This document shows positions 1-8,683 of a stretch of DNA of 64,000 bases, in pieces. The notes beneath the pieces are model-generated. The model was given only the letters and a program-made list of their open reading frames with translations, made no database searches and was not told the origin of the DNA. Origin of the DNA: Nitrospirota bacterium (GTDB lineage Bacteria > Nitrospirota > Leptospirillia > Leptospirillales > Leptospirillaceae); assembly GCA_027314645.1 (NCBI GenBank), contig DAHVAL010000005.1, forward strand, positions 1 to 64,000, in the 5' to 3' direction. The stretch's first letter is position 1; each line of letters begins with the position of its first letter. A program made the position numbers and the translations under genes.

Positions 1-230
1 ATCTGTGTCTTTTGCCGCTGACCCAGGACCAACGACACGATCTCCTCGAAATCCTCGAAGACCGCTGGGAGACCCGCTCCACCCTGGTCACCAGCCAGTA
101 TCCGGTCGACCTCTGGCACGAACGCCTTGGAGAGCCCACGCTGGCCGACGCCATTCTCGACCGGCTCGTCCACAACGCCTATACGATCACCCTCAAAGGA
201 GATTCCATGCGAAAACGACTCAAAGCTTGA
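1..230 (+). CDS. istB: IstB-like ATP-binding transposition helper, 3' end (partial)
   Basis: The C-terminal ~75 residues of an IS21-family helper ATPase, which assists the IstA transposase. The reading frame is open from base 3 and enters from outside the window, so this is a partial gene rather than a short one starting at the TTG at 12. The recognisable IstB ending is present: RRSTLVTSQ-like segment (here [17 protein letters not shown]), then [15 protein letters not shown] and GDSMRKR just before the TGA at 228-230. The Walker motifs would lie upstream of the window. Its neighbours on the right are a degraded sensor gene, which suggests this end of the window has been disturbed by insertion. 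Confidence 0.85.
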   Translation, partial: LCLLPLTQDQRHDLLEILEDRWETRSTLVTSQYPVDLWHERLGEPTLADAILDRLVHNAYTITLKGDSMRKRLKA

Positions 231-610
231 CTCCTCTCGGGCGGAGGAGTAAAAACCGCTCTAGTATCCCTTAACAGGGAAACGGCCTCTGAGGAATCAA
301 AGGGGGGTCGCCATGGCAAGAATGCCTGTTCGCGATCCGGGAGACTAGGCGTTCGCCATGACGAGACTTTCCGTTCGTTTTTACGAGACTGAGCAATCCG
401 ATTGTAAATTTGCCCGGGAGACCATTGAGTGTCTGAGGGAGGACGAACGGAAAAAATCAATCAACGATAAGGAATGGGATGAGAGGGAGTAAATTCATTT
501 GTATTTATAATTGAAGGTGATTTAAGAAATTCTTTGATCGAACTCCAGCGAATGAAAAATTATTAATTGGAAAGGAGTGAAAGAACCTCTATGATTGTAT
601 TGGATCTTCG
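231..610. other. IS21 right flank and intergenic region
   Basis: No gene seen. The first ~200 bases after istB contain two imperfect copies of a TCGCCATG-containing motif (around 307-315 and 353-361), the sort of repeated end sequence IS21 elements carry. The exact terminal inverted repeat and target duplication cannot be set because the left end is outside the window. A TATAAT hexamer lies at 506-511 without a good -35, and AAAGGAG sits at about 571-577 ahead of the following degraded gene. Confidence 0.4.
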
Positions 611-1626
611 ATGAGGCTTCCGACAGTCCCTGCCGAAAAGGCTCGGCGTATGGCCTCGAGCCTGAAGTTTTCCGAAGAGGAGCTACAAAAACGCAAGAGA
701 TTTTTCGGTTGACCTTTGAAGAAGAAAAGGCGCTCTCTGGTCTTGTCCCATATTTTCAAGAGACTCTCCCTTCCTTTGCGGGACGCCTTCATGAACGGAT
801 CCGATCCTTCCCCGATCCCTCCCACATTCTCGCTAAAGTCCATTCACAGTCCTGGCTTCAGTTGCGTCATGCCGAAACGTTATCGAGCTCGTTTCTGGCC
901 GGTATGACAGCGAATATGTTCTCAGCAGATTTGCGGTTGGCATTTCCCATCATGAGCGTGGGCTCGCTTCTGAATGGGTCCAGGCCTCCTTTGGGTTGTT
1001 TCTTGAATGGGCTTTGCAGATCCTTTCGCAAGATCCGATTTCCCCTCGTTCACAGAATCCCGGCATTCCGGAAAACCTTGCAAAGACCACCCTTTTTGAT
1101 TTCGGCCAGGTCATGGATTCTAACTTCATGGCCGAAAGGGAGCATAAGGAGCTTCATTTTCGCCTTTTTGAAACCAATGCCGAAGCGGTTTGGATCTTCG
1201 ATTCAGGTTGGACCGTCCGCCACCCGAACCGGACTTCTGAAAAAATAACAGGTTGGACGCCTGTCCAAATTCAAGGAAGAGAATTGGGGGATTTCATCTC
1301 AGAGGAGCAAAAAGAGGCTCAGCCCCAGGGACCGGATGGCAGAAGTCGCCACAAAGGAAAGGCACAGGGAAGGAAAGCTTCTCCTTAAGCAGAAAGACGG
1401 AAAGAATTTTTCAAGTTGGGCGACGGTCACTCTTTGGGATGATGTTGCGGGGTCAGGATTCATTCTGGAGTTTCGTAATCCAATGTCCGAAAAGATGATT
1501 GACAATGAACTTCGTCTGCAGTCTCTCTCGGTCGCTCTGGATCAATGTACCAAGGTTGTGCGGGCGGTCGAGAATTTCTGGCTGACGATCGTTCAACTTC
1601 TCTGTACCGAAAAGACGGAGTCTTAA
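611..1626 (+). pseudogene. Globin-coupled PAS sensor, broken by three frameshifts
   Basis: Joining three frames rebuilds one protein: an N-terminal protoglobin (globin-coupled sensor) domain from ATG 611, then a PAS domain, ending at TAA 1624-1626. The first shift is at the T run near 699-703 (KRKRFF continuing as RLTFEEEKALSGL). The second is near 901 (SSSFLAG continuing as YDSEYVLSRFAVG, with a globin-like HHERGLASEW following). The third is in the C/G run near 1323-1330, after which RDRMAEVATKE resumes the PAS domain. Each shift is restored by one added base. The sequence after the PAS looks like the start of a second sensor domain that is cut off. It probably fed the adjacent response regulator. 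Three sequencing errors are an alternative explanation, though neighbouring genes are clean. Confidence 0.7.
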
Positions 1627-1630
1627 TTCT

Positions 1631-3760
1631 GTGATTGAGAGCAGTCTCGAAGTTCTTTTGGTCGAAGACAATCCGGGGGATGTCTTCCTGGTTGAGGAAA
1701 TGCTTCGATCCGCAGGTGAGTTTAGGATCGAACTCCGTTCAACCAACCGGATTTCAGAAGCACGGGGCATTCTAAGCGAAGCCGAGATCGATGCGGTCCT
1801 TCTCGATCTTGATCTCCCCGATGTCAATGGGTTGGAAACCCTCGAAAAAATTCAGAGAGATTTTCCCGAAGTCCCTATTGTGGTCCTCTCCTCGCTCCAG
1901 GATGAGGAAAAAGCGGTTCTAGCCATTCAGAACGGGGCGAAGGATTTTCTTGTCAAAGGGACCATCAACGGGCACCTTCTGAGCCGGTCGCTCTTTTATG
2001 CGATCAAGAGAAAGGAAATAGACTCCCATCTTTTTTACCTTGCCCATCACGACCCGCTTACCGGGGCATTTAACAGGAAATACTTCTATGACCTCCTCGA
2101 TCGTTTTCTCGAAAATCCGGACCGTGCAGAAAAACAAATTGCGGTGATCTTGATCGATCTTGTCAACTTCAGAGCGGTGAACGATACCTATGGTCAATCG
2201 GTGGGGGATGAGTTTCTCCTGTACGTGTCCAGAAAACTGCAGGAAATGACTCATGATGCTGGGATCGTTGCTCGTCTGGGGGGCGATGAATTTGCCATCG
2301 CGTTAGAGGGAATGACGGATACGGAGTCTCTTTCCCGGTTCGGAAATCATATCCTGGAGACCATGAGCCGGAGCCATGTCATTGATTCCAATGAAATTGA
2401 TCTTATGCTGTCTATCGGGGTGAGTCTCTCTCCTCCCGAGGGGACCTCGTCAGGCGAGCTTGTCCGCACAGCCGGAAGAGCGCTCCAATATTCTCGGGAG
2501 TCCGTTTCGGCGCTGCATTTTTTTTCCTCCTCCATGGACCAGGGTCTGAAAAATAGAAATGCCCTGAGGAGGGATTTTGCGCGATCACTTAAAAAGGGAG
2601 ATCTGGTCCTTTATTTTCAGCCCGTCGTCAACATTCGAACATGGTCCCTCGTGGGGACGGAGGCATTGGTTCGGTGGAATCATCCTGAAAAAGGACTCCT
2701 GCTTCCGGGTCGATTTCTTCCGGGGATTCAAGGGACAGAGCTGATTGTTTCGATGGGGGACTGGGTGATTGATACCGCCCTCCGGCATTTATCCCAATGG
2801 CTTGAGCAGGGGCTGCACCTCTCGATGAGCGTTAACGTCGAGCTGCTGCAACTGAGAAAACCCGATTTTGTAGCCCGTCTCGAAACCCTCCTCTCCCGCT
2901 ATCCTTCGGTTCCTCGTCATCTCCTTGAACTGGAGATCGTCGAAACATCCACTGCGGAAGACTTTCCAGGTTTGCCTGAGGTATTGCACCAGCTTCATTC
3001 TCTTGGAGTGCGGTTGGCGATCGATGATTTCGGAACCGGATATTCTTCCCTTTCCTACTTGAAGAATCTTCCAGTCGATATTTTGAAGATTGATCAGGGA
3101 TTTGTCATCGGGATGCGGAATAATCGGGAAAATTTAGCGATCATAGAAAGCATCGTCAGTTTGGCTCGAATTTTCGGTCGAGGAGTCGTCGCGGAAGGGA
3201 TGGAGGAAATGGAATACCTCCCTCTTCTCCGGAAGCTTGGATGCGATTATGCACAAGGAAACGCTCTTGGCCCTGCGATGTCGACGGTCGAATTCCTTCA
3301 TTGGAAAGAGAAATGGATTTCCGGAAGCACCTCTGAAAGTCTCCTTCCTGCTTCAAACCTGATCGAACTCTCCATTCTTTCGACGCAGGTGATGCATTTT
3401 TCCTGGATTCAACGGATCCTTTCGCTTGTCCAGAAATCCACCATTGCTCCTCTGACGTCCTTGGAGGAAGGAATGTTTTACGATCACCCTTTGCAGGGTT
3501 GGTATGCCCATGAAGGACCCGCCCGATACGGGAAAATTCCAGCCTTTCGCGAGCTCGACAATCTTTACAGGGAATTGCAAGATTTGGCGCAAAAGATGCT
3601 CCATAACATTCACGAGAAAAATTTGGTAGAAATGCATTATGATACTCATCGGATGCTGCTCTCGAAGGATTCTCTGCTTTCCCTGTATGGAACACTTCAA
3701 AAGGATGCGATCTTCCGCTCAATCCTTGACAGGAAGCCGGAAGGGAATGAAGGATTGTGA
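1631..3760 (+). CDS. Response regulator with GGDEF and EAL domains and CZB-like C-terminus
   Basis: Bifunctional-type cyclic di-GMP protein of 709 residues. REC domain at 5-120 with acidic pair E12-D13, phosphoacceptor D59 and K109. GGDEF domain at about 137-295 with an intact GGDEF at 217-221, so diguanylate cyclase activity is possible. EAL domain at about 320-565 with EAL at 344-346, ELEIVE and DDFGTG at 465-470, all needed for phosphodiesterase activity. The last ~110 residues resemble a chemoreceptor zinc-binding (CZB) domain seen at the end of some EAL proteins (MHFSW, then GWYAHEGPARYG and PAFREL), but the usual Cys and the HxxxH ligands are not kept. GTG start at 1631 with GGAG 10 bases upstream. 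It starts 4 bases after the degraded globin-PAS gene, which may have been its partner. Confidence 0.9.
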   Translation: MIESSLEVLLVEDNPGDVFLVEEMLRSAGEFRIELRSTNRISEARGILSEAEIDAVLLDLDLPDVNGLETLEKIQRDFPEVPIVVLSSLQDEEKAVLAIQNGAKDFLVKGTINGHLLSRSLFYAIKRKEIDSHLFYLAHHDPLTGAFNRKYFYDLLDRFLENPDRAEKQIAVILIDLVNFRAVNDTYGQSVGDEFLLYVSRKLQEMTHDAGIVARLGGDEFAIALEGMTDTESLSRFGNHILETMSRSHVIDSNEIDLMLSIGVSLSPPEGTSSGELVRTAGRALQYSRESVSALHFFSSSMDQGLKNRNALRRDFARSLKKGDLVLYFQPVVNIRTWSLVGTEALVRWNHPEKGLLLPGRFLPGIQGTELIVSMGDWVIDTALRHLSQWLEQGLHLSMSVNVELLQLRKPDFVARLETLLSRYPSVPRHLLELEIVETSTAEDFPGLPEVLHQLHSLGVRLAIDDFGTGYSSLSYLKNLPVDILKIDQGFVIGMRNNRENLAIIESIVSLARIFGRGVVAEGMEEMEYLPLLRKLGCDYAQGNALGPAMSTVEFLHWKEKWISGSTSESLLPASNLIELSILSTQVMHFSWIQRILSLVQKSTIAPLTSLEEGMFYDHPLQGWYAHEGPARYGKIPAFRELDNLYRELQDLAQKMLHNIHEKNLVEMHYDTHRMLLSKDSLLSLYGTLQKDAIFRSILDRKPEGNEGL

Positions 3761-3828
3761 AGGACTACCGACATCTGTGCCAGACTCTTTAATTACCCAA
3801 TATTCCAAGAAATCAAGGCTGTGATCCA

Positions 3829-5310
3829 ATGAAAAGACCTCTCTCCGTGTTCTTTTTGACCTCAGAGGTCCTTCCCGTCGTCAAGACCGGCGGATTAGCC
3901 GATGTGTCTGCCGCCCTTCCCGCTGCCCTTTCGGAAGAGTTCGGGGATGAGATTGATATTCGCATTGGGACAGTGGGCTTTAAAGGGGTTGAAAGATTGC
4001 CCGGTTTTAGGCTCCTCAAAACCTTTATTACCCGTACCCCCGCAGGAGCCATGACCATTCGGATTCTGGAGGGGCGACTGTCCAAGGGAAATGTTCCTGT
4101 GTATGCTGTGGACCCCGAAGGAATGTTCAATCGGGAAGAGCTGTATGGGGAAAATGGGACGGAATATCCAGATAATCTCGAGCGATTTTCGGCGTGGAAT
4201 CACGCATTGCTCCATTTGCCTGCGGTGGTCGGGTTTTTCCCGGATATTCTGCACGCCAATGACTGGCAGACAGCCCTTTCGATTCCTCTATTGCCCCATG
4301 TGATCCGCCCATCTTTGGCGGTGACGCCTATGAAAACCCTGCTTTCCATCCATAACCTTGCATTTCAGGGGGTGTATCCGCTCGATCAGTGGCATTTGAC
4401 CGGACTTCCTTCGTCCTACAATCGGTTTGACGGGTTGGAATACCACGGCCGACTTTCATTATTGAAAGGGGGGATCCAGTTTGCAGACTGCATCACAACG
4501 GTCAGCCCGTCCTATCGTGAAGAAGTGCTCTCTGAGCCAGGAGGGTTCGGTCTCTCTGGGGCCCTTCGTCACCGCAGGGAGAGTTTTTATGGTCTTTTGA
4601 ACGGGATTGATGCCCATGAATGGAATCCGGAGACGGATCAATACCTTCCAATCCAGTTTTCCCGGGCAAAAATCGGAAAAAAATCCGCCCTTCAGAAAAA
4701 ATTGCGTCAGGAATGGGGACTGAATTCCAGGGCACCGAAGCCATTGTTTGGGGTTGTGTCGAGGATGACCCACCAAAAGGGGGCAGGTTTGCTCGCCGAG
4801 GCCATTTATTCTATGGGGTTGGAGGATGATTTAAGGGAGGATTGGGTGATTTTAGGGTCGGGAGATCCCTCTCTCGAAGATTTATGGGAAAGGATTCAAA
4901 GGATTTTTCCGGGTCGGATCCGGGTTAAAACCGGGTATGATGAACCGCTGGCCCACCGGATTATTGCCGCTTCAGATTTTCTTGTCATCCCCTCCGTTTA
5001 TGAGCCATGCGGACTCACCCAAATGTATGCGATGAGGTATGGCACCATTCCATTGGTCAACCCTACCGGAGGGTTGAGGGACACTGTAGAATCTGAGAAA
5101 ACGGGTTTTTGGTTCGAGGAATTGACCATCGCGGGGATCAAAAAAGGCCTCAAAAAAGCCCGGGCTCTTTATCACGATCAAGAAGGTTTCGATTCGATGA
5201 GACAGCGGGCGATGGCTGTTGAGTCAAGCTGGAAAAACAGAACCCGCGAATACGAGAACCTCTATAGAACGTTACTAAGCTCACCTCATGGAACGAACAC
5301 GGTCCCGTGA
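3829..5310 (+). CDS. glgA: Glycogen synthase (ADP-glucose type)
   Basis: GT5-family starch/glycogen synthase of 493 residues, the normal length. It extends alpha-1,4-glucan chains from ADP-glucose in the cytoplasm. The N-terminal KTGGLADV substrate loop and the C-terminal EPCGLTQMYAMRYGTIPLV segment (catalytic Glu and nucleotide-binding region) are intact, as is HNLAFQG. The ATG at 3829 places the first strand (VFFLTSEVLPVVKTGG) where the family has it. It follows the cyclic di-GMP gene by 68 bases on the same strand, and no other glg gene is nearby. Confidence 0.96.
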   Translation: MKRPLSVFFLTSEVLPVVKTGGLADVSAALPAALSEEFGDEIDIRIGTVGFKGVERLPGFRLLKTFITRTPAGAMTIRILEGRLSKGNVPVYAVDPEGMFNREELYGENGTEYPDNLERFSAWNHALLHLPAVVGFFPDILHANDWQTALSIPLLPHVIRPSLAVTPMKTLLSIHNLAFQGVYPLDQWHLTGLPSSYNRFDGLEYHGRLSLLKGGIQFADCITTVSPSYREEVLSEPGGFGLSGALRHRRESFYGLLNGIDAHEWNPETDQYLPIQFSRAKIGKKSALQKKLRQEWGLNSRAPKPLFGVVSRMTHQKGAGLLAEAIYSMGLEDDLREDWVILGSGDPSLEDLWERIQRIFPGRIRVKTGYDEPLAHRIIAASDFLVIPSVYEPCGLTQMYAMRYGTIPLVNPTGGLRDTVESEKTGFWFEELTIAGIKKGLKKARALYHDQEGFDSMRQRAMAVESSWKNRTREYENLYRTLLSSPHGTNTVP

Positions 5311-5328
5311 GGCGGTCTGGATGGGTGG

Positions 5329-5469
5329 CTATTTCGGATTGATCCGATTTGCGGCCCTGATTGCGCGAATCATGGCAGCCCCGCCGACAATGAAGGCCAC
5401 CAACACCCCTCCGATAACGATGTAATCCATTGCATTCCAGGATCCTGTCGAAGCTCCATAAGCCATCAT
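5329..5469 (-). CDS. Small single-span membrane protein (46 aa)
   Basis: A 46-residue reading frame below usual length cut-offs. AAGGAG at 5473-5478 lies 3 bases before the ATG at 5469 and 6 bases before a second in-frame ATG at 5466, which is the better spaced start. The product has a short polar N-terminus (AYGASTGSWNAMDY), one hydrophobic segment of ~20 residues (IVIGGVLVAFIVGGAAMIRA) and a basic tail ending NRINPK, giving an Nout/Cin single-span topology by the positive-inside rule. It lies 33 bases downstream of the Crp/Fnr gene on the same strand and converges on glgA. Function is unknown; the form resembles accessory subunits of respiratory or transport complexes, but nothing identifies a partner. 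Confidence 0.65.
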   Translation of the reverse strand: MMAYGASTGSWNAMDYIVIGGVLVAFIVGGAAMIRAIRAANRINPK

Positions 5470-5502
5470 GTTCTCCTTGGTTGTTTATTTGAACAATCCC
5501 CC

Positions 5503-6234
5503 TTAGGGGATCCGGCCTTCCTTTTTCAGTCTGTCGATATTTAGGACATGGATCCGGTTGTTCTCGATTTTCAAAATCCCGGCTTGCACGAAGGCTCCAA
5601 GAGATCGTGAAACGGTCTCACGGCTGACCCCTGAAAGAGACGCGAGTTCCTGCCGGGTAAATCGATCGTGGATGAAGGGGATCCCATTTTCGGTTTCTCC
5701 TTCCTTTTCGTAAAGTTCATAAATTGTTCGGGAAACTTTTTCGTAGGCATCTCCATAGGCCATATGCATGAGCTTTTCATCGGTTTCCCGCAACCTCGCT
5801 GACAGCGCCGAAAGCAGTCGGAGGGTAATTTCAGGGTATTCCCGAATGAGACGGAGGAAAGGCTCTTTTTCAATGGCCACCACACGCGTAGGCTCCATCG
5901 CCGACACGTTTGCCGTTCTCGTTCCATTATCCCACAGCGAAATCTCTCCGAAAAAGTCTGGCGGGTAGACCACGGCCAAGATGATTTCCCGCCCTTCCCG
6001 ATCCTCAATGGTCACCTTCACGGACCCGGAGAGAACAAGAAAGAGTTCGGATCCTCGGTCATTGGCCTGGATAATTCGATGCGATGATCGATAGTTTCTG
6101 ATCCGGGAGAATGTGGCGATTTGTTCAAGAATGGAATCGGGCAGCCCATGAAAAAGAGGAATGGAACCCAATGTTCCATTCTTGGGTGGCAATCCGTGCT
6201 GATCGCGAAAATTCAATGGAGATTCCCCTGTCAA
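5503..6234 (-). CDS. Crp/Fnr-family transcriptional regulator
   Basis: Regulator of 243 residues with an N-terminal cyclic-nucleotide-binding-type beta-barrel (about 25-140; FGEISLWDNGTRTANVSA is the phosphate-binding-cassette region) and a C-terminal winged helix-turn-helix (FTRQELASLSGVSRETVSR, then GAFVQAGIL). No N-terminal cysteine cluster is present, so it is not an FNR-type iron-sulfur sensor. The effector cannot be named. The start is uncertain: the frame has only TTG candidates (6234 chosen) because a TAA lies 17 codons upstream. A short perfect inverted repeat (5496-5511) sits on its stop codon, ahead of the small membrane protein gene. Confidence 0.88.
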   Translation of the reverse strand: MTGESPLNFRDQHGLPPKNGTLGSIPLFHGLPDSILEQIATFSRIRNYRSSHRIIQANDRGSELFLVLSGSVKVTIEDREGREIILAVVYPPDFFGEISLWDNGTRTANVSAMEPTRVVAIEKEPFLRLIREYPEITLRLLSALSARLRETDEKLMHMAYGDAYEKVSRTIYELYEKEGETENGIPFIHDRFTRQELASLSGVSRETVSRSLGAFVQAGILKIENNRIHVLNIDRLKKEGRIP

Positions 6235-6635
6235 ATGTGAAAAGACCGCTGGGGTCGATGAAGAGTTCGGCTTCTTCGCATTCTTTTAGCAAGAGATACA
6301 GCGGGCTCGAAAGAAAAGTATAGTTGGATTTTTTATAAACCGGAAGATCCCTGATGGATCGCAAAATTGGAGGAAGTTAGAAAATATTTGAATTTTCCGA
6401 TTCCAATCGTGTAAACTTCCCATCGATACTATAAAGACTCTCGATGATCAAAAAAGTTGGGGCTCAAACTGGTCTTTCCCTACGAGTGAGGCTTCGAGAA
6501 ACGCACCAATGAGGACTGAAGGCAGAGGGAAGTCAAAGCTACCTCGATTATTCCAGGTTTTTACGCTGATTTTTGGTTGAGCCGGGCCTCAGTGGCGGGT
6601 CATCTGAATATAGAGGTCTATGTTGAGGAGGGGTG
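6235..6635. other. Intergenic region between divergent genes
   Basis: About 400 bases without a supported gene, between the Crp/Fnr gene (leftward) and the lytic transglycosylase gene (rightward). It must hold both promoters, but no near-consensus -35/-10 pair stands out. An AT-rich block lies at about 6310-6440. The last 150 bases, upstream of a strong GAGGAGG site at 6625-6631, are long enough for a structured leader, but I could not match them to a known riboswitch. Confidence 0.5.
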
Positions 6636-8048
6636 ATGAAGAGATTCCGATGGAGTGAATCAATCCTCTTTGCAGGAGCCAGTCTGTCGCTTCTTTTTGT
6701 CACGGGATGTGCGTCGTCTTCTTCGGCGATTTCCCCCCACTCGGCGGATTTAACGAATAAGGCTCCCCTCAACCTTGCACGAAAATTTCCTCCTGATCAA
6801 TCTCCTCAACCACTCAAAAAAGCAATCCCGGCCGTTGAGGCTCCTCAATCGCCTTTCCCCATCACCCAGGAGAACCAATCTCTCCCGGTTCTCTTTGTAA
6901 AAGTTCCGGATGATCCAAGCATCCAGCTTTATCTTGACTATTTTCAGTACGCTGATCACCTTCGGTTCAAAAAATGGCTGGAACGTTCTCAGGAATATCT
7001 TCCATATATGCAGAAAACCTTCCACGAAATGGGACTTCCGGAAGACTTGGCGTATCTCTCCATGATTGAAAGCGGGTTCAATACACATGCCTATTCCCGA
7101 ACGGGTGCCGCCGGATTGTGGCAGTTCATGAGGGGAACGGGGAAAAAATATGGTCTCATGATTAATTGGTGGATCGACCAAAGACGGGATCCAGTATTGG
7201 CAACTCGATCGGCCGCCCAATATTTGAAGGATCTTCATGACGAATTCAATTCATGGGAGCTGGCTCTGGCCGCATACAATGCCGGAGAAGGCCGAGTTGC
7301 AAATGCTGTCGCCCGTGTGGGGACCAAGGATTATTGGAAAATCCGGCAAACACGCGCATTTTCATCGGAAACAAGAAATTACATTCCCAAGATGATTGCA
7401 GCGATGATGATCGCCAAGGATCCCGTCAAATACGGTTTTACGGATCTTGAATATCGCCCTCAATTGATTGTCCGCCAGGAATCGATTCATCAGTCTTTTG
7501 AGGTTCACTCTCTGGCAAGGGCGATGAATATGCCGGTTTCCGAATTTCTCGCATTGAACCCCCAGTTCATTCGCTGGGCGACCCCTCCGAGAGCGTCCTC
7601 GATTTCGATTAATGTCCCGGTTGCCCTTGGAGAAAGCTTTACCAAAAATCTTTCGTCGCTCCCGGTGACCAAGCTTAATTCGGATGCACCGACCTATCGG
7701 GTGCACTCCGGAGATTCCCTCTGGTCGCTTTCACGTAGATTCCATGTTCCGGTCACGAGATTGGTTGCCGCCAATCAACTTTCCTCCCATCGGCTCAGCC
7801 TTCATCAAAAACTTATCATTCCCCATGGAAATTCATCAAATTATTCGTTGACAGGCAAGCCTCGCTATTCGAGACATCACTCACTTCACACGGCGGGTTG
7901 GATTGACCACCGCATTCGCCGCGGGGATTCGTTATATTTTTTAGCCCATCACTACAGAACTTCGGTGAAGGAAATTTTAGCGAGAAATCATCTTCACTCC
8001 TCCAAGATCTTGCGAGTGGGCGATCATATTATGATTCCCTCCAGATGA
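6636..8048 (+). CDS. mltD: Membrane-bound lytic murein transglycosylase, MltD type
   Basis: Lipoprotein of 470 residues that cleaves peptidoglycan glycan strands non-hydrolytically in the periplasm. It has a type II signal (LSLLFVTGC, lipid on C25 or so), a family 1 SLT domain at about 120-240 with catalytic Glu in SMIESGFN and the typical SRTGAAGLWQFM and ALAAYNAGEGRV, and two C-terminal LysM repeats (YRVHSGDSLWSLSRRF at ~350 and HRIRRGDSLYFLAHHY at ~425) for peptidoglycan binding. ATG 6636 is chosen over the adjoining GTG 6633 because GGAG at 6627-6630 is correctly spaced for it. Monocistronic. Confidence 0.93.
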   Translation: MKRFRWSESILFAGASLSLLFVTGCASSSSAISPHSADLTNKAPLNLARKFPPDQSPQPLKKAIPAVEAPQSPFPITQENQSLPVLFVKVPDDPSIQLYLDYFQYADHLRFKKWLERSQEYLPYMQKTFHEMGLPEDLAYLSMIESGFNTHAYSRTGAAGLWQFMRGTGKKYGLMINWWIDQRRDPVLATRSAAQYLKDLHDEFNSWELALAAYNAGEGRVANAVARVGTKDYWKIRQTRAFSSETRNYIPKMIAAMMIAKDPVKYGFTDLEYRPQLIVRQESIHQSFEVHSLARAMNMPVSEFLALNPQFIRWATPPRASSISINVPVALGESFTKNLSSLPVTKLNSDAPTYRVHSGDSLWSLSRRFHVPVTRLVAANQLSSHRLSLHQKLIIPHGNSSNYSLTGKPRYSRHHSLHTAGWIDHRIRRGDSLYFLAHHYRTSVKEILARNHLHSSKILRVGDHIMIPSR

Positions 8049-8119
8049 GTCGGATTCCCTCTCCCAGTACCCTCTCCTTGGAGAGCTTCTCCTAACGTTC
8101 TGCCTCGACGCGATTCTCC

Positions 8120-8148
8120 TTGACAAGGGTGAAGGGGATAGATATAAT
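8120..8148 (+). promoter_or_regulatory. Perfect consensus sigma-70-type promoter of the cold-shock gene
   Basis: TTGACA at 8120-8125 and TATAAT at 8143-8148 with exactly 17 bases between them. Predicted start of transcription at about 8155, which leaves a leader of ~134 bases before the csp ATG. Long leaders are characteristic of cspA-type mRNAs, where they act as RNA thermosensors. Confidence 0.85.
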
Positions 8149-8288
8149 CACAGAGCATGGGGCTCTATATAGGAAGCCTATCCGAAGAGGATTTAGGGGA
8201 TTCATAAGGGATTCGCCGCAAATATATCTTCTGACGGGCATTAACCCCATCATTTGTATCGACCATTGTTTCAACCGGAGGTATTCGC

Positions 8289-8489
8289 ATGGCAAAAGGT
8301 AAAGTCAAGTGGTTTAACGCTAACAAGGGTTACGGGTTCATCTCCCAGGAAAACGGAGAGGACATCTTTGTTCATTATTCCGCGATCCAAACCCAGGGAT
8401 TCAAGACCCTTGACGAGGGACAGTCTGTGGAGTTTGAGATTACTCAGGGACCGAAAGGACCGCAGGCAGCCAACGTCACCAAAGATTAA
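8289..8489 (+). CDS. Cold-shock domain protein (CspA family)
   Basis: Single cold-shock domain of 66 residues, the family's usual length, an RNA/ssDNA-binding chaperone. RNP1 (KGYGFI) and RNP2 (DIFVHY) motifs are intact after the canonical KGKVKWFN start. The ATG at 8289 has GGAGG 8 bases upstream. It forms a stand-alone unit with a perfect promoter, a long leader and a strong terminator, which implies high expression; whether it is induced by cold or is constitutive cannot be read from the sequence. Confidence 0.97.
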   Translation: MAKGKVKWFNANKGYGFISQENGEDIFVHYSAIQTQGFKTLDEGQSVEFEITQGPKGPQAANVTKD

Positions 8490-8620
8490 GGCTGTCTAGG
8501 GGGATGTAAGACTGATGCTCCGCGGCGTCTTTGACATGAAGGGAACATAAACCTTAATTGTAAAAAAGAACGGCTAGGATCAAAAGTCATAATACATACT
8601 CTTATGATCAAATAATCCAG

Positions 8621-8653
8621 AGGAGAGCCCCGAAAGGGGTTCTCCTTTTTTTT
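8621..8653 (+). terminator. Strong intrinsic terminator after csp
   Basis: A stem of about ten pairs (GGAGAGCCCC against GGGGTTCTCC) with a GAAA tetraloop at 8622-8645, followed directly by eight T. It lies 130 bases after the csp stop codon and 30 bases before the pseudopilin operon, insulating the two. Confidence 0.9.
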
Positions 8654-8683
8654 CGCCCCCTCCTCGTAAGGCTTGGGTTGACC

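Noticed and set aside
3156-3722. 188-codon minus-strand frame inside the EAL-domain gene
   Set aside because: Antisense to clearly conserved EAL and C-terminal coding sequence, with no ribosome site or homology.
6480-6632. Possible GEMM-type (cyclic di-GMP) riboswitch before the lytic transglycosylase gene, from ACGCAC and CAAAGCTACC segments
   Set aside because: The order, spacing and GNRA-containing P1b stem of GEMM could not be matched; the resemblance is only local.
8055-8080. CTCTCC/GGAGAG palindrome after the lytic transglycosylase gene as a terminator
   Set aside because: The loop is only two bases and no T run follows.
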